Positions 35,861-47,171 of a stretch of 64,000 nt of DNA are shown here, one piece after another (within the stretch, counting starts at the first letter, position 1; each line of letters opens with the position of its first letter). The notes beneath the pieces are model-generated. The model saw only the letters and a program-made list of their open reading frames with translations, did no database searches and was not told the origin of the DNA. A program made the translations under genes and the position numbers. The stretch lies in the NCBI GenBank assembly GCA_037176845.1, contig JAYKXP010000111.1:97382-161381 (forward strand). The letters run 5' to 3'. The DNA is from Paramarasmius palmivorus (Eukaryota > Basidiomycota > Agaricomycetes > Agaricales > Marasmiaceae).

Positions 35861-37545
35861 CAGTCTGGCGGCATGACTGATAGCCCGTTATAACTAGACC
35901 TAAGCACGATGCGGTAAGAGCCAAGCAAATGGAATGCTGGGTGGACATACCACGTCGAGGCTCTTCCTGTCTTCAAAGTGGAATCTTGAATAGTGATTGG
36001 TGGCCATGGTAGTATCTGCGAAAGAGGAAGAGTCAGCTCGTGTAAACAGGGATCATCAAAGGAGCAACAGAATGACAAGTGACTTGGAAAGCTTTTACTG
36101 GTCGACTAGCAGACTCGTTCTTTGAAGGATAGTCCCGTCAACTTCCGATCCGACAAAGAACAGAGTTTGATAGATAATGTGTTCGAGAACGGCTAGCGAG
36201 CAGACGAGTCGAAGTAGCTAGTACCTGTTCAATGTAAATATCAGAAGGTATTGTTTTTCGATAGCGCACCTTTGCTTCTGAGTGAAAATGGACTATGACT
36301 CCTAGGGTTTGTAGTTGATGTTGGAGCACTGTTTCTAATGCTTTTGAGTACTGGCCTACAGAAGGTATGGCGTCAGATACTCTTGCAAACAAATGTTCAG
36401 CAAGATAACTTACCATAGGAAGGGGTGAAGCCTTCGAACTTGTTGGTGATAGAGACGACTTGTCACTTGAGCGTTTGACCGTTCCCGCTCTGATATTGAA
36501 AACTTGTCATAGCACGTCAGAGAAAAGCAAACACGGGCTGACGAAGACGTACCTTGCCATTGAAAAGGCTAGTATCGCGTGCCAGGGCATCTATCGCGAG
36601 CGATAACAGCGAAACCTGTGAATAGAGAATGGTAGTTGAGCATGACTTCGGGCACTTGTAAAAAGCACATACCTCTGTTTTGGCAAAGACGTTAATACGG
36701 TATTGTGCTTGCGTAGACAGGCGATGTCACGGTCCCCGAAGCGGAGAGAAATTCAAGGTGTTACTTTTAATGGGCAAGTTAAACGACTCTGAGGTTAGAA
36801 GCATGAGTGCTGTTCAATTAAAAGGGGAACACCAACCAGTGAAGTACATACCTGATCTCATTTCTTTGCGTTTCGCCTTTATGGCGTATCCTCTCTCCTG
36901 ACGCGTCTTACACCCTTTGAAGCATCAGTCAGTCTGATAAACGGATCGCGAACGAGATAATCCACCTTGTTGGTTCGAGATCCCGAGATGTGTCTACGGG
37001 AAAGGTAACGAAAGAGGTCTCGAGGGACTTGAAGGATTTCGCGTTATGATTGGGGTTGTTTGGGTGTGTCTAGGTCCAGGAGTACCATTTGAAGGGGTCA
37101 GGAAGGTGTGTAGGCACTAGATTTCGAGGTTAGTGATGTAAAGGTTGAACAGAACTTGGGGACGTACTACGTGCGACCATCTCCCTGGGCCGAGGCTTGC
37201 CCGAGTCGAAGACGGCGGAAAATCTACGCCATATGTTCTGGTTGAAGGGCTGTCGGTCACCGTACAATGGTAAGTATAAATTTGTTGAGTGGTCTGTAAA
37301 CTCACAAGCTAAATATCAGCCTCCCAGCGATAGTTTTCCGATTCATGTTCTGCGGAATGTGGTCCAATCGCTTTCATATCCTTGCTCCGTGCTTTGAAGA
37401 ACTCCTGGGGATTATATCGGTTGGGATGAATGGACCTAAAGAGTGCGATGATGGTGGTTTGGGAACAAGGTATCACGACGCGTCTTTGCTGTCGACGACC
37501 ATGTTCCTCATCCACTCCTCGCCTCCCTGCAAGCACTCTTTTCAA
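35860..37545 (-). CDS. unidentified multi-exon gene, duplication block D copy 2
   Basis: The minus strand carries the same peptide series as 17,500-19,190: QEFFKARSKDMKAIGPHSAE, FNQNIWRRFSAVFDSGKPRP, FRYLSRRHISGSRTNKVDYL, an exact 63-base exon at 36,615-36,553 starting VSLLSLAIDALARD, and GQYSKALETVLQHQLQTLGV with TSTRLLASRSRTHYLSNSVL. Downstream, 36,078-35,860 reads PWPPITIQDSTLKTGRASTW. The part matching TLTFSALRGHRLS in copy 1 is damaged here by small deletions near 36,750, so this copy is probably broken. The family is not recognised. Confidence 0.4.
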
Positions 37546-37649
37546 TCCTCTTGGCTATCTCTCACAGAACAAATGAAAGGTACGTTCTGCCTATTTCAGT
37601 GTACCTAGTCGCTAATACGCATCAACATGAACACCTCTGACGTGCAAAT

Positions 37650-38310
37650 TTGTGGTATATTGCAGATTCGTACACCCATCACCTACTCCTGCCTCTCCTT
37701 CACCAATTTCCTTGCCTTCCTCTCCGTTATCTCCTCGCTCCCCCACACCACAAACGAGATCGCCAACACCCCCAACACCAACCAAAGAAGTAATGTTCTC
37801 ACTCTCACATCTCCATACGCCGACGTACATGCCTGCGTTCGTCGAACGCGAGTTGAGTTCGAGGGCTTTACACGAGCTTACTCTACCTCCTTCGCCCTTT
37901 TCTTCTTCCCCTGCCCCATACCCGTCCACTTCCACACACACACCCCTTCTACTTTCTTCGCCACGTCTTCCTCGGTGTTCATCGCAACACTCTTCTTCCT
38001 AACATGGCACCTCGCCCCCTTCCTCACGCTCACAAGTGCGATCTGGGGTATGAGAAGGGATGCGCGGGTGTTGTGCGGTATCGAAGGCCGCTTCCTCTTG
38101 AGCTCACCGGGAACAAGAGCAAGGCGTGTAGGGGTGTGAGGGGTATGAAGTATTTAGGTTGGGTAAGCTGTGTTTGGGCTTCGGTGTTGTGGTATCTCAG
38201 AACACAGGAAGGGGAAGGGGAAGGGGTGAAAGAAGGCAAGGGTGTCGTTTTGGTGGCTCTGTTGGCTAGTCATGTATATCTGAGTATTGATTGGGTCGTT
38301 CTGGGTCTGG
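37650..38310. other. low-complexity region beside block D copy 2
   Basis: This is the counterpart of 19,280-19,900, with C/T-rich then G-rich plus strand. The plus-strand frame at 37,627-38,139 is open for 170 codons, with hydrophobic runs (FALFFFPCPIPVHFHTHTP; FIATLFFLTWHLAPFLTL). The first copy does not keep it, so I do not call a gene. Confidence 0.35.
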
Positions 38311-39299
38311 ACTACTAGAAAAGAATCTGATTTGGGCACTTTATCGTCGAACTTGATATTGTACATTTGGGGCGCAAGATGTCTAAAATAGTCAAGGATA
38401 AATAAATCTAGTCGTTTGGAGAGCCCAGTACGTCCTGCCCGACCCGCGGCTTTGAATAGATTACACTCTGTGGGTTGCGAATTAGTGCCGCATGCGAAGC
38501 AGGTGGATCAAAACGACGTACTGTAGATGTCCACCTCCGAGACCCTCAAGCAGGTGATAGCGTAGTACCAGCGGCGGATGTTCACAATAACAATACCTGT
38601 CGAGTCTTGATTGAATGATTAGCGGAAAAAGGAATGAAAATGCTCACTCAATGCTTCAACACCTCTCGATGTTTGCGTGTAGTCCATCTACAATTGGAGT
38701 CTGATAGGAAAACGACCATCCATTGGTGGGAGTTAGATTGCCCGAGTGTAAGAAGCGGTGGGCTTGAGGAGTTGATAGAACGGTAGACAATAGGGAGCAG
38801 CAGGAGAATTTGGCTTGAATTGAGGATTTTGAAGGCCGGTAGTCTTCAGACGAGTCAGTGGGCGTTCAATATGTCGGAGGTGACTGTTAGGGATGTGAGG
38901 CTCTTTTTATCGCGGAAGGAAGGCGTTCTCTTCTTGATGAGGACGACATGTCGGTGCATTTGTGTTTGGGACTTTGGTGAAGTGGATGCTGGTAATGGCC
39001 GATGGATTTGGTGACTTCCGGTGTCTTGTGTAGTTCTGGAGGACGTGTGGAGTGAACTGGAGTTGAGTTGTGTGCTGATGGTGGTGTTGAAATCGGCGGA
39101 TGAGGAGTAAAGACTATTGAGTAGCGTATCAGGAAAAACAAATTCGTCGCTGGGTAGAGTGAGTCGTACCGCTAAGTAATTCCATCCCAGTAATTCGTTG
39201 AACGGGGAGATAGTAAGAAAACCGAGGTTGACAGAGGAACGAGATGGTAGAGAACCGTGGTTGCTAGTGCTAGTAGATGGAAGCGTTCTGACAGAGCGC

Positions 39300-41000
39300 T
39301 CAGGGCAAGGTCATCCGCCAAGACTCCGAACTTGCGTTTCTCGTTCATGACGCGACGTCTCGTCTCACTCAAGCTATCCCAGCATCCCAAGTCCCCTTCC
39401 CAAAGACACTATCCGACACTACCTACAAAGCCAAGTATCCGATAGCAGGATTCGCCGCCAACTATGACACCCAAATACGTTCCACAATAGCCGGAGTCGA
39501 TACCTTTCACCACCCATTGTCATTTAGGTTTGGCTACACCTTCACTCTTACACCCTCATATCACCCCTTGCGAATCCGAGGTGCAGCCTCTTTTGTACCA
39601 TCCCTGGACCTTCCGAGCACCATTCCTCATATACTCATGTCGCTGTACTGGGTTTCCTGAAGTCAACAACATTCGCTCACTCCATCTTCCCTCGTGTATC
39701 CTGCTGCGAAAAGGCTTCAAAGGGTTGCGATGGGTCGTAGAGGGGCTATAGGCCTGGATAAGCAAGATTGGTCTAGTCGAAATGGCGGCCAAGGTGGATT
39801 TGTTGGTTCTACCACGGTCGGTATTTTCATTCCATTTTTAATGCGTTTTACTGATATCCATCCTAATAGAGAGACTACTGGTTGCAGTCAAAAGCTCGGC
39901 ATCCGTCGCCTCGACCGAAGACACACATGATATCGCCTTGCCGTCGATTTAATACCCAAGTCGGGTTCCAGGCCATCTACAGCCAACTCTTCGCCCATAT
40001 CCTGATCCACAACCCGCTCTTCCACATCCCATCCCTCAAAATCCTACCTTGAGTTTGGATCTCAAGCTCTTTTGGCTTTGGAACGTTTTACCGATCTGTT
40101 GTGGGTATAGGGATCTGGGGAAAAGGAATCGCAAGTTGTCGTCGATGGATCTCCGCTGGAAGAATGCCAGGTGCTAGCTGTTGGGGGTTACATGTACAAG
40201 GGTATAGTCATCAACGACCGACATTCTTTCAAGGTCAAGGGTTCCTCGAGGCTATTGCGGTTCTTTGGGCTGTTGAATCGTCGATGATTAAATAACAAGC
40301 TTTCTAAACAATGGTATGCCCTAATAGTTTTCGTGGGTTATATCTACTGATAGTCATGTTTACCTTAATGTAGGGTCCTTTCCGCTCCCTTGAACGCGTA
40401 ATGGGTTGAGCTCCTGTGGGCAAGGTGAAGACGAGGGCATTGGTACGTCGGTATTCTTTTGTTCTTCTCTTCTAACGCTGATGGCTACTCTACATAGTAC
40501 GTAACCCGAACTTTCTTCAACGCGAAAAGCGGACAGATAAGCATTTGTGGTGAAAGTCGAGGTGCATGCTGGCTCTCCCGAGAAGGAAGCTATAAAATGA
40601 TAGCCCAGACGTCAACGTGGATGCCGCGAGTGATCGCTAGACTGGACTCTTCGTTCGCGTTTTCGGCTTTGGGTTGAACGCGTACCGAAAACTAGGTGCA
40701 TCAGTGGAAGTTAGGTGAGTTTTTATCCCGCACTTTTCTTGTAAATGTGACAATGGCTTATACTCGTTCTCGATAGATCTCCTGGTAACCAAGGCGGAAG
40801 ACTCATTTGAAATATGTACAGAGTAATACCAATACCACGAATCGAACGTTCAAAACCTACTCATATCCACGCATCCTTCAGGCCTTCCAAACGGTTCTCA
40901 CACTGCGAAACGAGACGGTGAAGCTTGGCCTCGAAGATCTCGCACAGATGTACCTTTGTTCGCAGAGGTAAGTAAAGCTCGGCGTTGACTCGGGGATAAT
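39300..41000 (+). pseudogene. unidentified gene fragment, duplication block E copy 1
   Basis: This is DNA-level homologous to 44,600-46,300 in the same orientation. Plus-strand pieces with intron-like GT-AG gaps are visible: 39,301-39,660 is open (SRLTQAIPASQVPFPKTLSD; SFRFGYTFTLTPSYHPLRIR), and 40,100-40,295 and 40,800-40,968 (RNETVKLGLEDLAQMYLCSQ) read like exons. Stops and frame changes differ between copies. I do not recognise the protein. The join to block D at about 39,300 coincides with the palindrome CAGAGCGCTCAG. Confidence 0.35.
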
Positions 41001-42830
41001 CCAAATGAATACTTGAATTCTCAAGCTACAAATACAACAGGGTCAACAACACTCCCAGGAGTTGTGATCCTGTATACTTACCAGAATCGTAGGACCTCAG
41101 AAACATGTTATTGTGACAGTACTAGCTCATGCAGCATAGCGCATATTAGTTTTACTCTGGAAGCCCTGTTAAGCGTATTTTTGAGAGATAGAATAAAGAG
41201 CACGTACCTATCTGGATATTATAGCGCGGTGTGATGGTTGGAAGGAAGTGACAGAAGTCACGGTCGATCGCCGCGAACGCGAATCGCACCTTGACCTCGT
41301 TCCTCTACGTTCCTCTTCCTTCTCGTCGCCTTCCGCTCATTTTCATCGACATTTCTTTGGACTGACTTTGCTGAATGACTATACTAGTCATAGCGCCATG
41401 GCTATTCGAACTTTCATGGCTCAGATCGAAAAAAAAAACAATCACCCACGTCTTACGCGTGAGTCCAACCTAAGTGCACTCCCCATTCCAACAAGCTAAC
41501 CACCAGAACCACCTCTAGATCCCTAGAACGAGGCACTCCTTATGTCTTTGTTTTTCTCGAGTAGGATCGACATTCCATTCAGGCCGATACAATTTCATAG
41601 ACCGGGTCGGATTCCGAACGATTCGAACCCTATGTCCCTTCTCCCTGGCCAAGACATAGCAAAGTGTGCTCAACCATGCCGTTGTCTATGGTCGTTATTT
41701 TGCAATTCTTCGACTCTTCAATATGCGACCTCTATGCCGTCGAAGATAACCCGAACTGTCTGCTCAGCGACGCGGAAAATCTTCGCCAGCTCAGAGCTCA
41801 AAAGCACTCTTGGATCCATTGCGACCTCATCATGATGTTCACAAGAATGTTACCTGCTGCGGGTAACGCCGACTTGAACACTGTCAGGTCAAGGCAGAGT
41901 ATACGCTATATTGGTTTCAAAGGGCGACTCTGATGTGCTGGAATACCTCAGGACACCGAGCTCACCTGATGGTGCTATCGAATGGCTGGTGTTCAAGCCA
42001 CTGGAAGGGTGGATGGAGCGGAAAATGATTGTGAACTATGGCGTCGACATTCGTGGGCATGACTTGATTGCCCTCATTACAGCGTACGTGACTCTCTGAA
42101 AACCTCTCCGGTACATAGCTGATGTCGGCGAAACAGTAAACAAGGACAGATTGGACATTTTCGATACGCCCTCGAAGTTGAACGTTGAACTCTAAATTCA
42201 TCAGCTTTCCATTGGGAAATATCATCCGCTAGCTGCTAGCTGAACAACTGCTACTACCGATCACCAAGGTCCAAATTTGACCCGCTCTCGGAAATTGTCG
42301 ACTTGAATTGCGAGTTCGTTGGGCGTTGGGCAGTATCTGGCTGTAAACGCTACTGCCTTGTACCACACTAATCGGCTTAGGAAGTCTACAGTAACCGTCT
42401 GTCGATGGAAAACCGGTCAAAAATTGCTGGTGAGGGTCTTTTTTATCAATGATATCAATATGAACTCAATGTATTTATAGCACGTTTGCAGAGCATACAA
42501 TTCCTACAAAGGTCTTGTGTTCCTCACCGAATACCTCGTCCTTCTGCCAAGTCTATTGGCGAACACCCTCGTGGTGATGCATATGAACAAAGCATCCTCC
42601 AAAACCAGCTTGTATTCGCCACTGGTCTAGCACTACGTGTGTTTTGGTGCCAACGTCGTGGCATTTGTCCAACAGTGGATAGCAGACTTTGGATTGTACG
42701 CGTTCCGGGCCATCTCGGCAAAGAAGTTGGACGAAGGAAGGCTACGAACTCGGATGTTTCTGTATAGGGTGACGAATCCAAACGTCAATACGTCCAGGAA
42801 GCTGGGTTACCGTTTGTTTACGTCGAGTGG
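41000..42830. other. unassigned stretch with small exon-like frames
   Basis: Plus-strand frames at 41,664-42,099 (SSPDGAIEWLVFKPLEGWME; VDIRGHDLIALITA) and at 42,490-42,780 (GLVFLTEYLVLLPSLLANTL with one stop; GANVVAFVQQWIADFGLYAF) read like protein, the latter hydrophobic. No family was recognised, and no complete gene can be drawn. Confidence 0.3.
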
Positions 42831-43900
42831 AGACGTTCACCGCGACGAAGAAACTGCCCGCTTCATCCTTGACACCATCTGCACTACCTCATTCCGTCAT
42901 CCCTAGCAAAAACAACTCTAGCACAACTCTCGCTCCCGCCATATATACCAGCATCCGACCAACTCGAGACGCTCACCCAATTCGAGTACATAGCCAGCTG
43001 GCCACTCGCATCAGCTATGGGCTGGGTTAACAACCTAGTCGAAGGACACGATGTCGCTTTCAAGATATGCGTTTATGAACGCCGGACCCAAAACCTCTGC
43101 CAGAGGCGGGATATGGGGTAGCTTGGCTTGGTGGAATAGTGGACGCCGCTCTTGTTTGGACGTTCTACTATTCCACTGGGACTGCAGTAGAGAGGCATAC
43201 CCAACCGTTGTTGGTAGCGCTCCTTGGGTATTCCCAAGGAGTGAGAAGAGTTCGGGAAAGTAGCTAGGGTATTCTGAAGAGTTTGTGAGGAGCTGGTTCT
43301 GGGTTTGGGTCGCATTCGGGTTCTGAGGTGGTGTTGGCGTTGTCGGGGCTCAGGAGATGGATAAAAAGGACTCGGGGAGGAGGAAAAAGTGTTTTGGGGA
43401 TGGGATGACGGTGTTGAGGTGCTTGGAGGAAAGAAGGAGTGAAGTGTAAAGATGCGCGAAGGCAGGAAGGATATGGGCAACAAAGAGGACAATACGATTT
43501 ACGCTGCTACGATTTTATGGACCCAGTATTCATCGTTCGACGTATGTACTGTTACTCTCCGTTAGCGGCGTGCTCACCTAGGCCAACCACGACTCATACG
43601 AATCGGTCAAGTCGGGTCTGCACAAAAGCCAAACGCCTATCTTTACACGAGCACAATATGCACAGACTGAACTATTCGGCTATCGTATGTAGAGTTACTG
43701 TAATTCTACATACAATCACAGTAACTCTCCGCAAGATGTTAGCGTACAAAGGAAATAGGCTGATAAGTAGTAGGAGCATGTCCGTAAAAAATCATGTGTC
43801 GTGCCAGAACTTCTGAGCCAAGTAATTACATCTGCGTCAATTCTTGTCGTTATACTCCTCGTCTGATTGACCACCAGTCCACTCCAACAAATACCGTTTC
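42830..43900. repeat. segmental duplication block G, copy 2
   Basis: This is the counterpart of 1,040-2,200. The plus strand here reads TQFEYIASWPLASAMGWVNN, then LVEGHDVAFKICVYERRT, in one frame, which is broken in copy 1. Downstream bases ('ggagatggataaaaaggactcgg') match well without coding in either copy. Confidence 0.5.
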
Positions 43901-44600
43901 AAGGTGAGCTTTTTACGTTGGTCTGGGCATGAGCATTTTCACAACAGCTAGGTTGTGAATCAAGATGATACTTACTTACCCAGCTTTTCGACCGCTCTTC
44001 TCGTGGGTCTTTCGTGTCTTGGTCTCAACTCTCAACCAAGGACAAATTCGACGCTCATCCCAGCCGAACGTCGGTATAGCACTCAAGGCTCGGTAACCTG
44101 ATATCCCCAGAATCGCTTCTGCATCCAACTTTGGAGGATGGCATAGATCCATACCGTTTGCACTGGGGGAGCGCGAGATTGTCGTTGGTAATAGTTTTGA
44201 GATCGACATGGAAGGGCGTGTTGAGTGCTTTGAGGTCTTATCCTAGGCAGGAGTTGAGGTTATGAGAGCAGAAAGTGGAGCAAAGCGTTGGGAATGTACC
44301 TTTTCGTGGTCATGCACCCAGCAAACTCTACTCTGAGCACCAAAAGAGCTATGCCGGAATGTGGACGTTGGAGGCACGACGCATAGTCTTGCCCTGAGAG
44401 ATAGGTTAGGTATGTAGCCAGGGAAGTAGAAAGAGAAACGTACCATATTGTCAATATGAACTTGGGCTTGTATATATCCTGGGAGGAGCATGAGTTGGCT
44501 GAGGAAAGAGGTGGGTAGAGGCGTGTTCGCCGCCGGCGCTTGTCTTCTCAAAACGATCACCGTCTTCCTCGTCATTGCACCTTGTTCGCTGTGTCTTCAG
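43900..44600. other. short unassigned stretch between blocks G and E
   Basis: Minus-strand frames at 44,209-43,976 and 44,575-44,243 are open but without known motifs. No second copy was noticed. Confidence 0.25.
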
Positions 44601-46510
44601 ATACAACTACACAACCATGGTATGTACCCTCTTTATTCTACGGTTTTCATCAAGTCTTATTCGAACTCGCACGCAAGCAGATAACACCCAAATCCTCTTC
44701 GACAATGGATTCTCCCGCAGGTCTACCGCTATCCCAGCATTCCAGTCCCCTTCCCACTTTCCAACGCCACCTACGAGCCAGATATCCGCCAAAAAGACCC
44801 GCCGCTATCAAATACTTTCCACAATATCCCGAGTCGATGCTTTTCATTACCCATTGCCAATCATGCATCATGTTTGGCTGCACCTTCACTCCTGCGCATA
44901 CTACACCCTGTTATCACCCCTCGTGAATCCGAGGTGCAGCTTCCTCTGCACCATCCATGGTCCTTCCGAGCACCGTTCCCCGTACACTCGTGTCGCTGCA
45001 CTGGGAAATCGTTGATTTCCTGATGTCAACACACCGCTCACACCGCATCTTCCCTTGCGTATTCTGCTGCGAAAAAGTCGCCAAAAGCTTGCGGTGGGTC
45101 GTGGGGGCGGCTATAGATATGCTTAGCTGGCTTTGTTGGCTCTACCACGGTCAGTATTGTCATTCCTTATTTTTAACGCGTTTCACTGATATCTGTCCTA
45201 ATAGAGCGTTGAAAACATCGTTCGAGAGACTCTTCGGACAAGTGACGAATCCTCAACTTCTTACTGCACCCAGCACACATAGTATCGCCTTCCCATCGAT
45301 TCAATACCCAAGTTGGTTCCGGGATACCTGCAACCAACTCTTCGCCTATATCCTAATCCACAACCCGCTTTTCCCCGTCCTATCCTTCAAAATCGAGCCT
45401 CAAGTCTGGATCCTAAGCTTTTTTTTAGCTTGGAACGTTCAGTGGTTGTTTTACCGATCCGTTGTGGGTATAGGGCTCTAGGAAAAAGGAATCACAACTT
45501 ATCATCAATGGATTTGCGTTGGAAGAGTGTAGCTGTTGGGGGTTTACATGCACGGGAGTATAGTCCTCAACGTGCAAGACGGACATTCTTCTCTCGGAGT
45601 TATTGCGGTTCCCTGGGTTGTTGAATCCTTGACGGGCCTAGAGGATTCGATAACAAGTTTTCTAAACAGTGGTATGCCCTAATCGTTTTCGTGGGTTTTA
45701 TCTGCTGATAGTCACGTTTAGCGCAATGTAGGGTCTTCCCCGGAGAACGTTTCCTACCTTGAACGCGTAATGGATTGAGCTACCGAGGGCAAGGCGAAGA
45801 CGTGAGCATTGGTACGTCAGTATCTTTTGTTCTTCTCTTCTAACGCTGATGGCTGCTCTAACTCGTTGCTCTCGGCTCTAACTTTCATCGACACGAAAAG
45901 CGGATAGACAAGTAGTTGTGGTGTAGGTCAAGGTGCATGCCAGCTTTCCTGAGAAGCTATGTAATGATCACACAGACGTCAATGTGGATGCCATGAGCGA
46001 TGTCATAGCATCGTTTCATGATGAATGTCCGCTGACTGGACTCTTTGTTCGCGTTTCAGCTTTGGGTGGAACGCGTAATGAGGACTAGGCGTGATTCAAG
46101 AGTTACATGTGGAAGCTGGGTGAGCTTATATCCTGTAGTTTTCTTCGACGGCTTATACTTGTTCTCGATAGATTTCCGGGTAACCAAGGCGGAAGATTTT
46201 CGTTTAAGATACGGCTTTATTTTGCGAATACTGTACTTTGCTGCGACGTAACGAAAGAGAACCTTGAAGGCTATATCACCCAACGAGAGCGGCCCGTAAT
46301 CAAATGGTGTGGTACCGTGTTGTCTTCATATGAGCCTTTTGAGTCTGAGTTTCTCAAGGCATATGTACCGTACCCAGGCCAGGGCACGGTAGACTGTCAT
46401 GCCATGCTCATACACGTTCAGATCTTGACTTACGCCCTGAACGCGCGACTGATGTTGCTGACGCTACCTTCAACCATATCACCGATGGGCAGTAGCAATC
46501 CATTCAAGTT
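44600..46510 (+). pseudogene. unidentified gene fragment, duplication block E copy 2
   Basis: This is homologous to 39,300-41,000. The plus-strand frame at 44,957-45,481 is open for 174 codons (PSTVPRTLVSLHWEIVDFLM; QLFAYILIHNPLFPVL). Further exon-like pieces follow: FRVTKAEDFRLRYGFILRIL at about 46,160-46,250 (after an AG), and then, in another frame, LKAYVPYPGQGTVDCHAMLI at about 46,345-46,410. In copy 1 the equivalent frames are interrupted. The identity is unknown. Confidence 0.35.
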
Positions 46511-46801
46511 ACTCTAGGTATTATACGCGTGGTGTAAAACTCTGTTATATGGAACCAAATACATAGTATTGAATGATATAGACAATATAATACAGCGAGT
46601 TCAACTTGTAGCGCGCACATTTCGTGTATCGTTATGCGCCTTACATATACTGATCACCGGAGAGGAAGAGAAGAAAGAGTAACACATTCATGAATACGCA
46701 AACGAAGCAAGGAATCGCGACATAGGATATGAGTACCTATAGATGGTCAGTACGATAACCTCGACGATACAAAGGCTTGCCGAATCACTTACCAAAAAGA
46801 A

Positions 46802-47171
46802 TCACACCCTTCGTCTGGTGCTTCTCGTCTGAATCTGGCTGCCTCTTTGGCGTTTTCCCAGAATGCTCCCAGTGTCCGAGACCATCAGTTGCATCTGAGG
46901 GGGTGAATCACCTCTCGGTTGAGCTTCCCTTCGTCTGGTGCCTCTTGTCTGAATATGGCCTCTTCGGTGTTTCCCCAGAATGCTGACAGGGTCCGGGTTA
47001 TCGACCATCGGCTGCATCTGAGGGGGTGATTCAGCTCTTGGTTTAGCTTCTCTTCTTCTGGTGCTTCTTGTCTGAATCTGGCTGCCCCTTTGGCGTTTTC
47101 CCAGAATGCTCACAGGGTCCGAGTTATTGACCATCGACTGCATCTGAGGGGGTGTTTCAGCTCCCGGTTGA
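46802..47171 (-). repeat. three in-frame coding repeats (SILGKR units)
   Basis: Units of 42, 41 and 39 residues at the C-terminus of paralogue 3 each read PPQMQ.MV...(D)..SILGK.(Q/R)RG...QTR.TRRR. The DNA repeats as well ('cagaatgctc.cagggtccg' and 'ctgcatctgagggggtg'). Paralogue 2 has one unit, out of frame, and paralogue 1 has none. Confidence 0.8.

Noticed and set aside
37627..38139. 170-codon hydrophobic plus-strand frame
   Set aside because: It is a low-complexity C/T-rich region; the duplicated copy at 19.3 kb does not keep the frame.
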